Assembly: GCA_025200525.1 (NCBI GenBank)
Contig: CM045761.1
Coordinates: 64,512,009 to 64,576,008, forward strand
Direction of reading: 5' to 3'
DNA length: 64,000 bases
Source of the DNA: Camellia lanceoleosa
Taxonomy: Eukaryota; Streptophyta; Magnoliopsida; Ericales; Theaceae
A program made the position numbers and the translations under genes. The notes below the pieces were generated by a model. That model was given only the letters and a program-made list of their open reading frames with translations, made no database searches and was not told where the DNA came from. Position 1 is the stretch's first letter. The number at the start of each line of letters is the position of its first letter. This document shows positions 11,990 through 39,474 of this stretch, piece after piece.

Positions 11990-12306
11990 CCTCGCTCGAA
12001 CGACAGAACCTGCGCTCGAGCGACTACTCTTTGTTTTGCACTTTTGCTCAAGTGACCAAGAGGTCGCTCGAGCGTAAATTGCATGCTCCCAGAAGTTTAT
12101 CATTTTTGTAGACTGCTCAAGTAACAAGAGTTGCGCTAGATTGAGGCCCTTTATTTTACGCTTGAGCGACCGTCGAGCAGAGAAATTAAGCAACCAGTAC
12201 TTTTGCAAAGTTTACAGACCGCTCAAGTGAAGGAAGTTGCGCTCAAGCGACCACTCACATGTTTGGACGTCCGCTCAAGCGAAGGAAGTTGCGTTCGAGC
12301 AAGACC
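11990..12306. repeat. Palindromic motif cassette of the old LTR (CGCTCGAGCG type)
   Basis: About twelve copies of a motif like cgctcgagcga lie in roughly 320 bp. Perfect 10 bp palindromes cgctcgagcg are at 12,013-12,022 and 12,065-12,074. Others differ mainly by C-to-T or G-to-A (gctcaagtga, gctcaagcga, gcttgagcga). Many are paired with a short spacer resembling aggaagt, for example about 12,220-12,252 and 12,270-12,302. Function unknown. Confidence 0.75.
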
Positions 12307-12687
12307 CCTATTTTCAGCATATTTACCTAAGTGTTTTCAAGTGTATTTCAGCATCCTCATTGCATGCCTAAGCCCTAGTCAAGACATAATAATGAGGATA
12401 AGAAATAGAAACACACCTAAAGAAGAAATAACTAAGTAAATAATTCCGGGTGTGTAATTCAATACGTATTCATTCTGTACCTGTGTAGGTTACGCGCCGC
12501 AAGTTACTTGATCTGTTTGTTCTATTGTTTTCTTTGGAGCCATTTGTGAGTAATAACTTAGTAAAGCTATGTGATTTATTTTCTATATGATGCAATAAGA
12601 TCTATTTTATGGAACAATTACATTTTGTGCAATGAATGATAGTCCATATATTGAAAAGTATTCGTGGCAACAATTCCATGGCTCAAG

Positions 12688-12879
12688 TATGTTATTTGTA
12701 CCCGACACTAGAGGTTTCTTTATGGAACTGACAAGTATGTTATCTGTTCCCAGTATTGGAGGTTCCTTTATGGAATTGACAAGTATGTCATCTGTTTCCA
12801 GTACTGGAGGTTCCTTCATAGAACTAACAAGTATGTTATCCGTTCCCAGTACCGGAGGTTCTTTTATGGAACTGACAAG
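12688..12879. repeat. 48-bp tandem repeat, four copies, in LTR
   Basis: Four adjacent 48-bp units, each starting tatgt(t/c)at and ending gacaag, differing at a few sites. Because 48 is a multiple of three, the array is open in several frames; this is a repeat effect, not a gene. The corresponding region of the other Tekay-type LTRs holds one unit-like segment (ctctgtcggttcc...tggaacc). Confidence 0.9.
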
Positions 12880-15004
12880 TATGACCCTTAATGCTCTGTA
12901 TTTGATCTATTAACGCTAATGGATGTATCCCATATGAACAAGCATGAATTTTGATTTCCGTATACGATTCAAGCAAGATTATGAGTATGAATCTATTTCT
13001 ATTTTCTGAATCTGTCGGGACATCATTCATTTACTCCTTTACTCTGTTATTATTTATTGAGCTTCCACTCACTGTTTATATTATGTATGTAGGTGAGTAA
13101 GCGCGTGACCAGGCCTAAACTGTTGCTTGGAGAGTTTTGGGTCAGCTAGCCACTGTGTCTTTTGGAGAGGTTCCTGTTTAAGAAGTCAAGTTTTGTGAAC
13201 CATGCTTAGAGTTGTCTTGTGAAGAATGTTTTCTTTGTTTTTGTTCATTCGCACACCTTGTACGGTGCTGCAAGACTTATATGGATTTAATGTCATATAT
13301 ATTATACAAGTTTTAAATATTTGTCCCATGTATGTCAGCATAGCTCAATGGATTACGTATATTTATATATATATATTTGCTTCCACAGCCGATTAATATT
13401 CTATTATAGACAAATCTTAAAATTTTATTTTGTCTTCAAAAAATATTGGGTAAATTACAAATACACCTCTTGAGATTTGCTTAAAATACGAATTGCCCTC
13501 TGTGGTTTGGAAAATTACAAATACTTACCTGTTAGAATTTTTTATTTAACAAAATTAATTAAAAAAGTGAAATTTCTAACTTGTAGCCCGACTTTCCGCG
13601 CTCTTTTCGGAAGGCGAATAGCCCTACAGTTCAGACTCTACTTGTGGTTCTGAATCTGATTTCACAATTGCAATGAACACAAAAAGAGTCCAAATCCGAC
13701 AATTCTTTTTTTGAAAAATCGATGTTTGAATCAAATGCCAAAAATGGACTACTTTTCCAGATTTCAAAGTCACCCCTTGAATATTTTGAGAAATTTAGGA
13801 AACCCAAAACTCGTGTTAAAGGCCATTAGTCCGTTATCATCAAAGTGTCTCGACTCGGGAACTTATGTATGAGAGGGGAAGGTCATGAATTGAACACCCC
13901 ACTCGCCCGATCAAAGATCAGTCTCTACTAATCATGATGTGATTTTTATTTACATTATATACTTTTGTTCTGATTATTAGCTATTTACTATATGATGCGC
14001 ACACAAGGTATAGACTAATTTGCAAGAATTGAAACATTTAATCATGTTTTGTTTTGAAAATGTTTTGTGAATTTGTTACTTGAAAAAGTGGGCTTAAAAA
14101 ATGGACATTCAATTAAACCATCTCAGTTCAAGCATTTAGCCTTCATCTACATGCATTCAAACAATTATACCGCCTAAGCAATTAGCCTCATGGTATTCAT
14201 GTTTTGACAAGGTACACAAACATTCAATGCAATATGCTAAGACAAGTAAATGCTCACCTAGTACTCCAAGCTAAAAAAGTGAAAGAGTTAGAAAAATATG
14301 CATGCTCCTAACTTAATGCAATATGACTAATGCAACGCACACATTATGTATTTTAATGGGCTCGGCTATGAGCATGGCATATGATTCCATTCAAGACATG
14401 CGAGAGAGCACGTATTCAAGTAAATGAATTTGAACATTTGATATTGAGTTAGCATGATGAGCCGAACCTTGGATGTATGCAAGACAAATGGATGCGAATC
14501 ATAAGAATGCTAATGAAACGTGATGCCCTATACTAACCATCATAAGCAAGTAAGTAGAAGGGAGAAAGACGTGGGGTTGGAAGACATACACATTATTACA
14601 ACATTGTCCTCGTACAAGAGGGTGCGAATCAAAGTCTGAAAAGTCCGAATTAAACTAAGTATTACAAAACTGAATGAATAAATAAATGAGGCTAATTAAC
14701 TAGCTAACTATGCTATTACAACAAGGATAACTAAAATAAATAAACTCGCTATTTAAACTAATTAAATACAACAATTACAAATAAACAATAATAATTATTA
14801 CAACACTTAATAATTAATGATACTAATTACAATAAACAATATTAAATTAATTAATTACAATGATCATAATGTAAGCGAGTATGCACAAGAATTGCATGCA
14901 TGCACATACATGGTGTTCAAGAACAGCTCTATCTGCCCCAGGCTTGCTTTGTTTCACCTCAGCCACTGCTCTTTATTTTTTGCAAAAATACATTGCTGAC
15001 TAAA

Positions 15005-15065
15005 CATTGAGGGTCGGACGACCCTCAATGAAGCCTAGCCGGGCCTAGAGAAGGTCGGCCGTGCC
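15005..15065. repeat. Hairpin cluster in X2, including a perfect 12+12 bp inverted repeat
   Basis: At 15,005-15,016 and 15,019-15,030 lie perfect 12 bp inverted arms (cattgagggtcg / cgaccctcaatg) separated by only 2 bp. Further agcctagccgggcct and ggtcggccgtgcctcaat words follow. The same 'ccctcaatga' words recur near the 3' end of X2 at about 16,580-16,630. Confidence 0.7.
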
Positions 15066-16524
15066 TCAATTTTGTACAAAACTCTGTTTTGTGTTCTGAA
15101 GTGAAAACAATGCAGACAGAGTTGTTCAAGCTCAGTTTGTCCCTTCCTTCCTTCTCTGTTATGGAAAAGCCTCGAGAAAATGTTAGAATTGTTTCCAAAA
15201 CCATCAATGAGCAAATTGATTGCTTGATGATTCCGAGTGTAATTTTGGACAAACATCAATGAATGTAATAAATATGACCACTCCTCCCTTCTTATCATGG
15301 AATGAACTAAAAAAAGGAAAGTAGAGACACTTCAAGAATCATCAAAACGCCATGAATTAACGCATGACCACTCTTGACTCTATAACTTGGCATAATGTCC
15401 GGTTAAGCCTGAGCAAGATGACTCATTTTCTTTATATGTGTTGATTGCTTTTAAGCTAATTCTTTTAGTCATTTCCATTCTTTAGTCCATTTGTCCAAAG
15501 CGATGATTAAGTCCTCTAAAAGGAGAGAAGCATCAAATGGAAAGTAATTCTCAACGTGAAAGAGAGATTACACCGTTGACAATGAATCTCCGTAGAGATT
15601 AAGCCATTAAGTGTGAATCTCTAGTTCATGTGTTCAATAACCATCAATCGATTGAAACAACTCTCAAATGAAAGAAATGAGTGGCAAGTTGATTCTTAAA
15701 ATGAGGTTGTAATCATGAAAGTTAGACAAAGAAAGGCTAAGAACAACATAATACAAGCTATGTACAAAGACTAATGCTACAACAAATGAACTAATCAAAG
15801 CTTGAGCCAATTAAATAGAGTAGGAAAGCCCTAAAACAGTCTCTAATAAGCCCAAAACAGTGGTTGAAAATGTAAGAAAAGAGCTCAAAAAGTTAAACAA
15901 AAGGTAAAGGTAATGAAGCTATGTAAGCAAAAACAATGAGGGATGGCCAACCCCTCCGATTTCAAGACTTTAAACCATGTTTTTGGCCTTAGTTCAACTC
16001 TGAAAATTAGTTCAAAAATCAAAGGAAAAGAGTGTAAAGGAACCAAGGGTTGAGCTATAAAAATAGGTGCTAGTAAGGGTGTTAACCTTACCACCTTTGG
16101 TAGCTTATCCAAATCTAAGTTCTAACACTTAAAATGGGTGCAAAACAGCCCAAGAATACAAGATTTAAGTAAAAAATGAAGTAAGCAAAGGCAAGAACAA
16201 AAGTTACAAGCTTATACCTCTCAAAATGGAGTAAGCTTTGGTTAATGATCAAATTCACTCTTGACACACTCTCAAGCTTGAATTATACTTCTCAAGGGTC
16301 AACCAAGGCTCTAAGATCATGAGTCAAGGTTGTTTATAGTGTATATAGATGATACAAGGTTGGTAGGTTAATTCAAAGGTAGCTTGTAATGGAAGAAGGA
16401 GGAAGGAGGAGCTCTCTCTATGTGTATTGGCTTTCTCTCAATTGTTCAACCCCAAAAACAGAGGTATATGGTCGTATTTATAGAATTTAAGCACAAAAGA
16501 TGATAAATATCTTAAAAAATGGAC

Positions 16525-16630
16525 AGCTGGCGGCCTCCCGCCCAGAGCAGTGTTTCTCGTTATTGAAGCCCGGCTGGCCCTCAATAGCCACGGCCGACTC
16601 TCAATGAGGCACGACCGGCCCTCAATGAAG
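16525..16630. repeat. Second hairpin cluster in X2 (GGCCxxCCTCAAT type)
   Basis: Repeated words ggctggccctcaatag, ggccgactctcaatgagg and gaccggccctcaatgaag occur close together in a GC-rich island, matching the outer cluster of X1 (4,830-4,920) in position but not in sequence. Confidence 0.6.
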
Positions 16631-17077
16631 TTCTCCTGTTTTCTGTTTTAGCCTCAACACAAGGTGGCATAAGGTGTAAAAATGAATTTCTTAGGTATGA
16701 TCAATGGAAATATGGAAGGTTTGGAGTTGTTTCGAAGCTTGAATAAGACTCCTTCGTTGAGACCTCGAACCATGCACAATACCACTTTCATCATTAAGTG
16801 TTCCGAGTAAAGCGCTCGAGCCTTACGGGCGATCAAAATGGGGTGTCCACATAGCTGTTCACCTATACAATAATAAAATTATCTGAATTATTAATTGAAA
16901 TAAAATTTTAACATTATTAAAAACTGTTAATTAATTTGATAATTTATTAATAAAAGGACCTATTTGTTATGAAATTAGAAACCTTAGGGGGACGTAATGT
17001 AATTTCTAGAACCACAGAGGTAATTTGTAATTTAAGTAAATCTCAGGAGGTGTGTTTGTAATTTACCCAAAAATATT

Positions 17078-18700
17078 TTATTTTGTTGTGTTTAAATTAA
17101 TATTAGAATTTGATTTCTCAGTCTTACCAATAAAATTATATAATTTAAATTATAACAATTTGTTACAAATAATAATAGAATAAAATAATACATTAATTAA
17201 GTAATAAAAAAAAACTTAGCGAAAAACTTAAAAACAATCAATTAAAAATTATAAATAAAATCTGACATATAATACTAGATAAAGGTAAGTACATAGTCAT
17301 TATAGAAGATAAGTAAGAAAATATTATAAATAATTACCGTTATTCTTATAAAAGAAATTCACTATAAAGATTAATGCTCACTTTTCAAAGATAGAATAAA
17401 AATTTAATATTTGTTTGAAATTAAAATTTAACTGGATATGATCTTTTACTAATTTATAATACTTATGAGTATATATTGTATTTTTGTAATCCTTCTAAGG
17501 ACTAAATATGTTTGAATTAGCTATTTTATTTAATTGACAGTTTACACTAAATAGATTTTGATTTATATATTTTAGGGACTTAGTAGATTCAATGGATAAT
17601 TCAAGAACTCGGTAGACAATTTGGTGATAGTTTAGAGGTATAAAGTATAATAAACTAGGGGTGGGCATTGGCTCGCTAGCTTGCCCAACCCGGCCTTATT
17701 TTTTTAGGACTTGAGAATATTATTTTAGCCTATAGGGCTGGGCTCAGTTGATATTTGCAGCTCGATTGATTAATGGACTAAGTTTGTGAATTATATTTTT
17801 GGGCCAACCGTTATGTATTTAGTTTATTTTAATTAATTAATTACTATAATACATTGAAAAAATATATATCCTTTTATTGTTGATCATGTGATTTATAAGA
17901 TGTTCAAGTGGTTGCTATTTTGATGAAGGCATTCACAAAAAAAAATATTTGAAGAAATTTGAAGTTTAAATTATGGTTTTTTTTTTTTTAATTTTTTTTT
18001 TATAGTTTGATGCATTACTAATAGTTTGGTTTTAAGAACTTTGAACTTTTAGAATTATGGGTGTGTTTGGTTTGAAAAAAATATAATAATTTATTTAATA
18101 TGGTATTAAATATTTAATGGTTAATTGCTTTATAGGCCTTTGTTTACTTATAAATATAAAAAAAAGGGTACTATGATGCTTAAATTTTAGTTTATTTTAT
18201 TTTTAATTTTTTTTTATAACTTATGTATATGGCTTGATGGATGGATTTAAGAATTATAATTTATTTAGGATTGGGCTTGGGTTGATTACATAGACTCTGT
18301 TCAGACCGAATGGATTTGAATAGATTGAAAGTTCCTTAGTAGGTCTTGTTTGGAAAGTTAGTTATTTTAGTTGACTATTTAGCTTTTTGACTATAGCCTG
18401 GCTAAAATAATTGTATTTAGGAAATTAGTTGATTTTTTCTATAGTTAATTTAATGAGTGTGAGAAAAAAAAATAATTATAAATTAAATATCACATTTTAT
18501 TTTATTAATTATTTTAATTTATTTATATTTTTTAATAAGTTATTTAAATCCAACTCCCCTCTTAATGAGGCCCAACTAATGCCAATCCGCCCCAAACTCA
18601 ACGTGGCCCAATGACCACCCGTATAATAAACCCAACAAATAATTGTCACATTTGACCTAGTCGCAGTTACAGATTTTGTTGATAACCTTCAATATTTTAT
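17078..18700. other. AT-rich intergenic DNA upstream of F2KP
   Basis: No gene is seen. The stretch from about 17,655 (aggggtgggcattgg...) resembles the left end of common plant hAT-type MITEs but I could not define a right end or a target duplication. The stretch from about 18,340 (tcttgtttggaaagtta) resembles a Tourist-like left end, also without a clear partner. Confidence 0.5.
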
Positions 18701-18730
18701 TTCAGGAAAGGGGCTCCACCAAACAGCACG

Positions 18731-18737
18731 TATAAAA
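18731..18737 (+). promoter_or_regulatory. Candidate TATA box of F2KP
   Basis: tataaaa lies in an otherwise GC-richer stretch about 295 bp upstream of the start codon. It is followed by a CT- and CA-rich leader (about 18,762-19,031) typical of plant 5' untranslated regions, with no ATG in frame with and continuous to the start. Transcription start not demonstrated. Confidence 0.5.
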
Positions 18738-19031
18738 TGCCCTCCGCCCACTGCAGCAACGACAACATCGACAGCAACAACAACGCCATCACAAACAAAC
18801 AGTCCCCGATTCTAATCTTTTATCAGAAACAACAAAAACCAAACTAATAACTGGTCATCCTTCACTCTTTTCACCTCCTTCATTCTCCATCTCTCAATCT
18901 CTTCTACGCTGACCTATCCACAACTACATTACACATCTCTACACTACACTCTATGCAACAACCAATCTCATGAACCATTGAAACAAATTTAATATTTTCA
19001 AGATTTGTGAACCATTGTTGAGAGAGAGGGA

Positions 19032-35289
<16,258 letters not shown>

Positions 35290-35483
35290 ACTTGCTTTAC
35301 GATTGATTGTAAGTTTGCTAACTTAAACTGGCAAGGCAATTTTTCTCCATTCATTTAATTTTCCTTCATTAGCAAGATGTAACAACATCTGAAACGTGTA
35401 ACTCCTAATAAGCACAATAATATCAATCCATCGTCTATCTACCTTCAAATAACCTTCATCTTCCTCTACATAGAATTTCTCAA

Positions 35484-35527
35484 CCCCCCCCCCCCCCCCC
35501 CCAAAAAAAAAAAAAAAAAAAAAAAAA
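35484..35527. repeat. Homopolymer pair C19-A25
   Basis: Nineteen C directly followed by twenty-five A. Run lengths of this kind are unreliable in most assemblies. Confidence 0.9.
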
Positions 35528-35644
35528 GTAATTGTAGATATTTTACCTCTCATTATGAAATTATCAAGTGATAAGCTATGTTTAAATGTGTCCCCATATT
35601 TCTTAATTTGTTTTTTTGCCTTTTTTTTAGTTTTCAAACAGTTA

Positions 35645-36044
35645 GGTAGTGTTTGGTAACGTTTATGTTTACAAAAATTTTATAAACTGATTTTTGTTTA
35701 TTTTAAAAAAAACATAAATTATAAATGCATTAAAAAATAAGTTTATTCAGGTTTAAAATATTTATATTTATTTGTTATTAGTTATGACAATGAAATCGTA
35801 TACATTATAATTGAAAAAAAAATTAATTGGAAAAAATATTTGACAAAAAAAATTAATTGAAAAAAAATTTGTTAGTCAAATTTTTAAATTTCTGTTTTAA
35901 AACTAACTTTTTTTCTCAAATTTATAAATTGGGACAATTATTTATAAATTAAAAAAAATTATCAAATAAATTTTTATGATAATTTTTTTAATTTTTATAA
36001 ATATAAACTGACAATTAAAAATGAAATAATTATCGAATAGACCC
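35645..36044. mobile_element. PIF/Harbinger (Tourist-like) MITE downstream of F2KP
   Basis: The left end ggtagtgtttggtaacgtttatg and the right end (reverse complement gggtctattcgataatt) are imperfect inverted repeats. TTA borders it on both sides (35,642-35,644 and 36,045-36,047), the usual Tourist target. It shares 'gtttggtaacgtttatgttt...caaaaattttataaactg' with the GGT-rich MITE at 7,773 and so belongs to the same family, without the GGT core. Confidence 0.72.
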
Positions 36045-39000
36045 TTAGTAGCAGAGCCTACTCTATTCTAGAGTAGAGTCCTTTTACAAGGACTTGGCCC
36101 TGGTGCATTCTCTATTGGGGTTGGTTTGGCATATATTAATTTAGTCTATTTTTTTTTTTTTTTTTTGTGTTATATCAATTAACATTTTCTCTTTATTTTT
36201 TTACACATTTTTTTATAGAAAGTCAAAAAGTACACTTATTTAGAACATCTCAAACAACCCTTTAGTTTTCCAATGCTCGTGACTTTGGGTTGCCAAAATT
36301 TAATTAAAAATAAATAAATTGCGACTTCATTTTCTCTGCTAAATGGAGATGGTTTTGTGTTTTCTTCCAAACCAAGCACGCTCGGATTACCTAGTGTATG
36401 TGCAGGGTTGTGAACGTTAAGCTAAGGTTTAGTATGTTTTGATTTGTTTATTAAGATTTTAACGAGTTAGAGCTTAATAAAAATTTAATGAACTGAGTTT
36501 AAGCTTGTTCACGAGTTTTAATAAGCCAAAAAAATTATAAATTCATACTTGCGTATGAGATTAAAGTTACAATTGAAATTTTAATTATACAATTATATGT
36601 TATATACTAAAAAAGAGTCAATATTTTGTCAAAATAATAATATCTATCATCACTATTATATAAATGTATTATCTATAGTAAGTTATTATTTACATTTACA
36701 TTTTTTGAATATATAAATAACATATTTATCTTATTTTATATATATATATATTTATATTATTTAATATATAACTAATAAGGAAAATGAGTTGGACTCCAAA
36801 AATTATTATTTTTTATTTTTTATTTTAAATAATAAATGTTAAACGAGTCAGCTAATGAGTCGAGTTTATGAGCTGAGTTTTAGTATATTTAGACTTATTT
36901 ATTAAAATTTTAATAAGTTCAAGTTCGAACTCAAAAAAATAAAATAAATGAATAACGAATCGAGTTTAAACGAGTTCTTATCGAGCCAAGTATGAGTATG
37001 TTCACGAATAATTTTGTTCATTTACAGTCTTATGTACGTAGTATAGGAGATTAAATAAACTTGGGGAATTTCATTTAGTATTTGCTTCATTACTTTTCTT
37101 AATGAAGTATGAAATCGAAGGCAATAATTGGCAGTGTTGTATTATTTTTTTTTTGTTTACACTGAATCATCTCTGGTGTACCTCATGGTTCCTTCAATTA
37201 GAAGAGTGAGAAATTTGATTAAATTATTGTGAAATCTAGATTATCCTTGCTAGATTATAGATTCAAAACCATAGGCCTTGTTTGGTAATGCTACTGTTTC
37301 CTTTTTCCTATTTTCATTTTTATTTTTTTGAAACAAAAACTTATTTAGTATATTATCTTCGTTTTCAAAAAAATGAAATTGATTTCAAAATTTAAAAAAA
37401 CTTGAAGATGAAAAAAAAAATACTTATTTTCAAAATAAAATTTCACTCTCTACTCTCTTCTCTTACCTCCAATCAAACCACCACCACAAGCTACCACTGA
37501 CCTGTGGCAACCTTTTGGCCCACTGTTGACGAGCTCCAACGAGCTCCGGCAATTGACTGGTCATTGGATGTGATCTCTGATCACTTTTTGGCAACCCTTA
37601 GGCCACCATGTGAGCTCTAATAACACTTTGCCTGTTCAATTTCGCTGTTGACACTCTCACATTAGCCTGTTTTTTTTTTTTTGGCCGGTCATTGTTTTTT
37701 ACAACTCACCAAATACATTTTTATGTTATTTTACATTTTCTTTGTTGTCAAAATATTTTTGTGTTCTTTATTAAGAAAGACTGAAAACTTGTTTTTGGCC
37801 TTGGGTTAGAGGTTATTTGGTTAAAATAATTAATAAAAACAAAATAAATTAAAATAATTAATAAGATAAAATATTATATTTAATTCATAATTTTTTTTTT
37901 CACAATAATCAAATCAATTATATATTGTTTTTAAAATTATCATTCTAAATAATTTTTTTAATTAGACTAAAATCATTAAAAAATTAACCAATTAAAATAG
38001 TATACTCTTATACGGGTTATCAAAAGCTTTTAATGAGAGTTTTAGTTGGGGAAAATAGCAAGCAAATCAGTGGAATAGTATGCGGGTGTTTGGAAAATGA
38101 GTATTTTTTGTAGATTTTTTTAGTTGTAGGATATTATTGGAGAATTTTTTTTTTTTGTGTTTAGGAAAATAGTTGAGTTTTTTTGTGGTTAGATGTGATA
38201 TTTGTGAGAGAAAAAGTGAAATGATTATGAAATTTGATATGATATTTTGTTTAGATTTATTTTTTTTTTAATTTTGTAACCAATTTATCTTTTAATAAAA
38301 AAAACCAAAAAATTTCCTTTCCAAGAGTTGCACAAAAATAATTTATATAATGTAATAATTTTTCTACTATCGTATTAGGTTGATTTGGGATGTTTTAAAA
38401 AAATATATTTTTTGATTTATTTACTTATATGAATTGGATTTAGGTTAAATTTGATGTGATGTATTAAAAAAGTAATATAATTTAAATAAAATGATATGAT
38501 TTAAATAAGATATTGACTTTTTAACTTTTTATATTATTTAAATCATGCCAAATTTAGCCTTAATCTGCAATTTCTCTTTGTTCTTTGACGAGTACGTGTT
38601 TTTTGGTTTAGTTTTTGGGAGAAAACATATTAATTTCCGCCAAAAGTACATAATAGTAATAGTGATGGGGGTGGGGGGCTCAATCAGCGGGAAGAATGTT
38701 GTGTGTTAGCTCCTCCCTCCCCTACACTAAAAAAAACAAACAAAGAAAGCTTCATAATTTCAAGCAAATATCACCTCACATCAATCAAATCAAAGCTGCT
38801 GTTTTTGAGGAACTGATTACGTACGACGGTCAATGTAGCTGATATTCGGTCGTCTTGTGGGGCCCCTGTAAATTATTTTGAAAAGATAATTTTAATTAAT
38901 TTTTTAATTAAAAATTAATTATAATCAATTTTTTTTTTTAGGAGAGAAAAGTAAGTTATAATCTGAAAAATTGATTATAACCTACTTCCCAAAAAATCTC

Positions 39001-39154
39001 TAAAGGGATGTTTGTTTGAATTTTTTTGAGTTAATTTATAATTTTTAATTTTGAAAAAGTTATTTTGAATTTTTTAATTAAACTTATTTCAAATAGTTTC
39101 GGATTCTAATAACTTGTTTTAATTCAAAGAGATGTGATTGGGAGCTCAAATCCA

Positions 39155-39474
39155 AGCTCCCCCGAATGCCCCGAATCCTTTTTTTCTTTTTTTTTAAAAA
39201 GTAGAAGAAGCAAGAAGTAGGAGGAGGAGGGAGGGAGGAGGAGGGAGGAGAGGACTGGAGAGGGCCTAAAAAATGGAGGTGGAGGGGAGGAGGAGGAGGA
39301 GGAGGAGGAGGAGGGGGACGGCGGAGCTGCGAGCTGCGACGACCTCCTCTTTCGCATCCCTCTCTTCTCTTTCTCTCCCTCTCCCTCTTTTCTCTCTTCT
39401 CCATCTCCCTCTGCGTCAACAATGGCAGAAAAAAAGAAAAAAAAAGTTGTTTTGGGCTTTAGGGGCATTCGGAA
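39155..39474. repeat. Inverted repeat enclosing purine-rich (GGA)n / (CT)n core
   Basis: Arms at 39,155-39,172 (agctcccccgaatgcccc) and 39,461-39,474 (aggggcattcggaa) are inverted copies. Between them lie a GGA-rich tract (about 39,215-39,315) and a CT-rich tract (about 39,345-39,412). Open frames here are Arg/Gly/Glu or Pro/Ser runs from the repeat, not genes. Probably the core of a MITE-like element whose outer ends I could not fix. Confidence 0.5.

Larger units (their letters stand above)
1..13390 (+). mobile_element. Degenerate Tekay-like Ty3/gypsy chromovirus (3' part), interrupted twice
   Basis: This is the 3' portion of an old LTR retrotransposon; its 5' LTR and most of gag lie left of the window. 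Reading across the insertions gives gag zinc knuckle, protease, RT, RNase H, integrase and a 3' LTR, in the order of Ty3/gypsy. The proteins align by eye with the much better preserved element at 50,566-60,035. A solo LTR (600-6,681) interrupts the protease and a MITE (7,773-8,724) interrupts the RT. All reading frames carry stops, so it is dead. The Tekay/Del assignment rests on LTR length, domain order and similarity to the inner element, and is an inference. Confidence 0.88.
10994..13390 (+). repeat. 3' LTR of the old Tekay-like element, right end lost
   Basis: It starts with tgtaacaaccccgacc directly after a purine-rich tract (aaggggtgaagac, 10,981-10,993), the polypurine tract that primes plus-strand synthesis. 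It shares the LTR landmarks of the inner element, including the catcctcattgcatgcc...gatgagg block and the actgtttata...gtaggt block. Homology stops after 'atttgcttccacagcc' near 13,390; the terminal part ending in gggtcgtgaca is missing, so the end is deleted or replaced. It contains a palindrome cassette (11,990-12,306) and a 48-bp tandem repeat (12,688-12,879). Confidence 0.8.
13582..16851. mobile_element. X2: 3.3 kb second copy of element X, probable solo LTR
   Basis: It starts with tgtagcccgacttt and ends with ggtgtccaca. Flanks are taact (13,577-13,581) and tagct (16,852-16,856), a 5 bp duplication with one mismatch. It shares with X1 the starting block, the cgcccgatcaaag block near 13,910, the catacacattattac block near 14,585, and the end. 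No coding sequence is seen. It carries its own hairpin clusters at 15,005-15,065 and 16,525-16,630, with sequences unlike those of X1. A long-LTR family is the best reading; the lineage is unassigned. Confidence 0.7.
13448..17068. mobile_element. Mutator-type MITE (about 346 bp), split by X2
   Basis: Long inverted ends: left gggtaaattacaaatacacctc, and right, reverse-complemented, gggtaaattacaaacacacctc, continuing through t(t/c)gagattt. Both ends are bordered by the same 9 bp, aaaaatatt (13,439-13,447 and 17,069-17,077); a 9 bp duplication is the mark of Mutator-like elements. Removing X2 and one duplicated flank leaves about 346 bp with no coding capacity. A longer relative with the same kind of ends lies in an F2KP intron at 24,684-25,864. 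Confidence 0.85.

Noticed and set aside
12632..12913. 93-codon open frame with repeated GGSFMELTSM
   Set aside because: Product of the 48-bp tandem repeat in an LTR; unit length is a multiple of three.
36404..37035. Possible hAT-type MITE downstream of F2KP
   Set aside because: Word content resembles the intron-8 MITE, but inverted ends and an 8 bp duplication could not be established.
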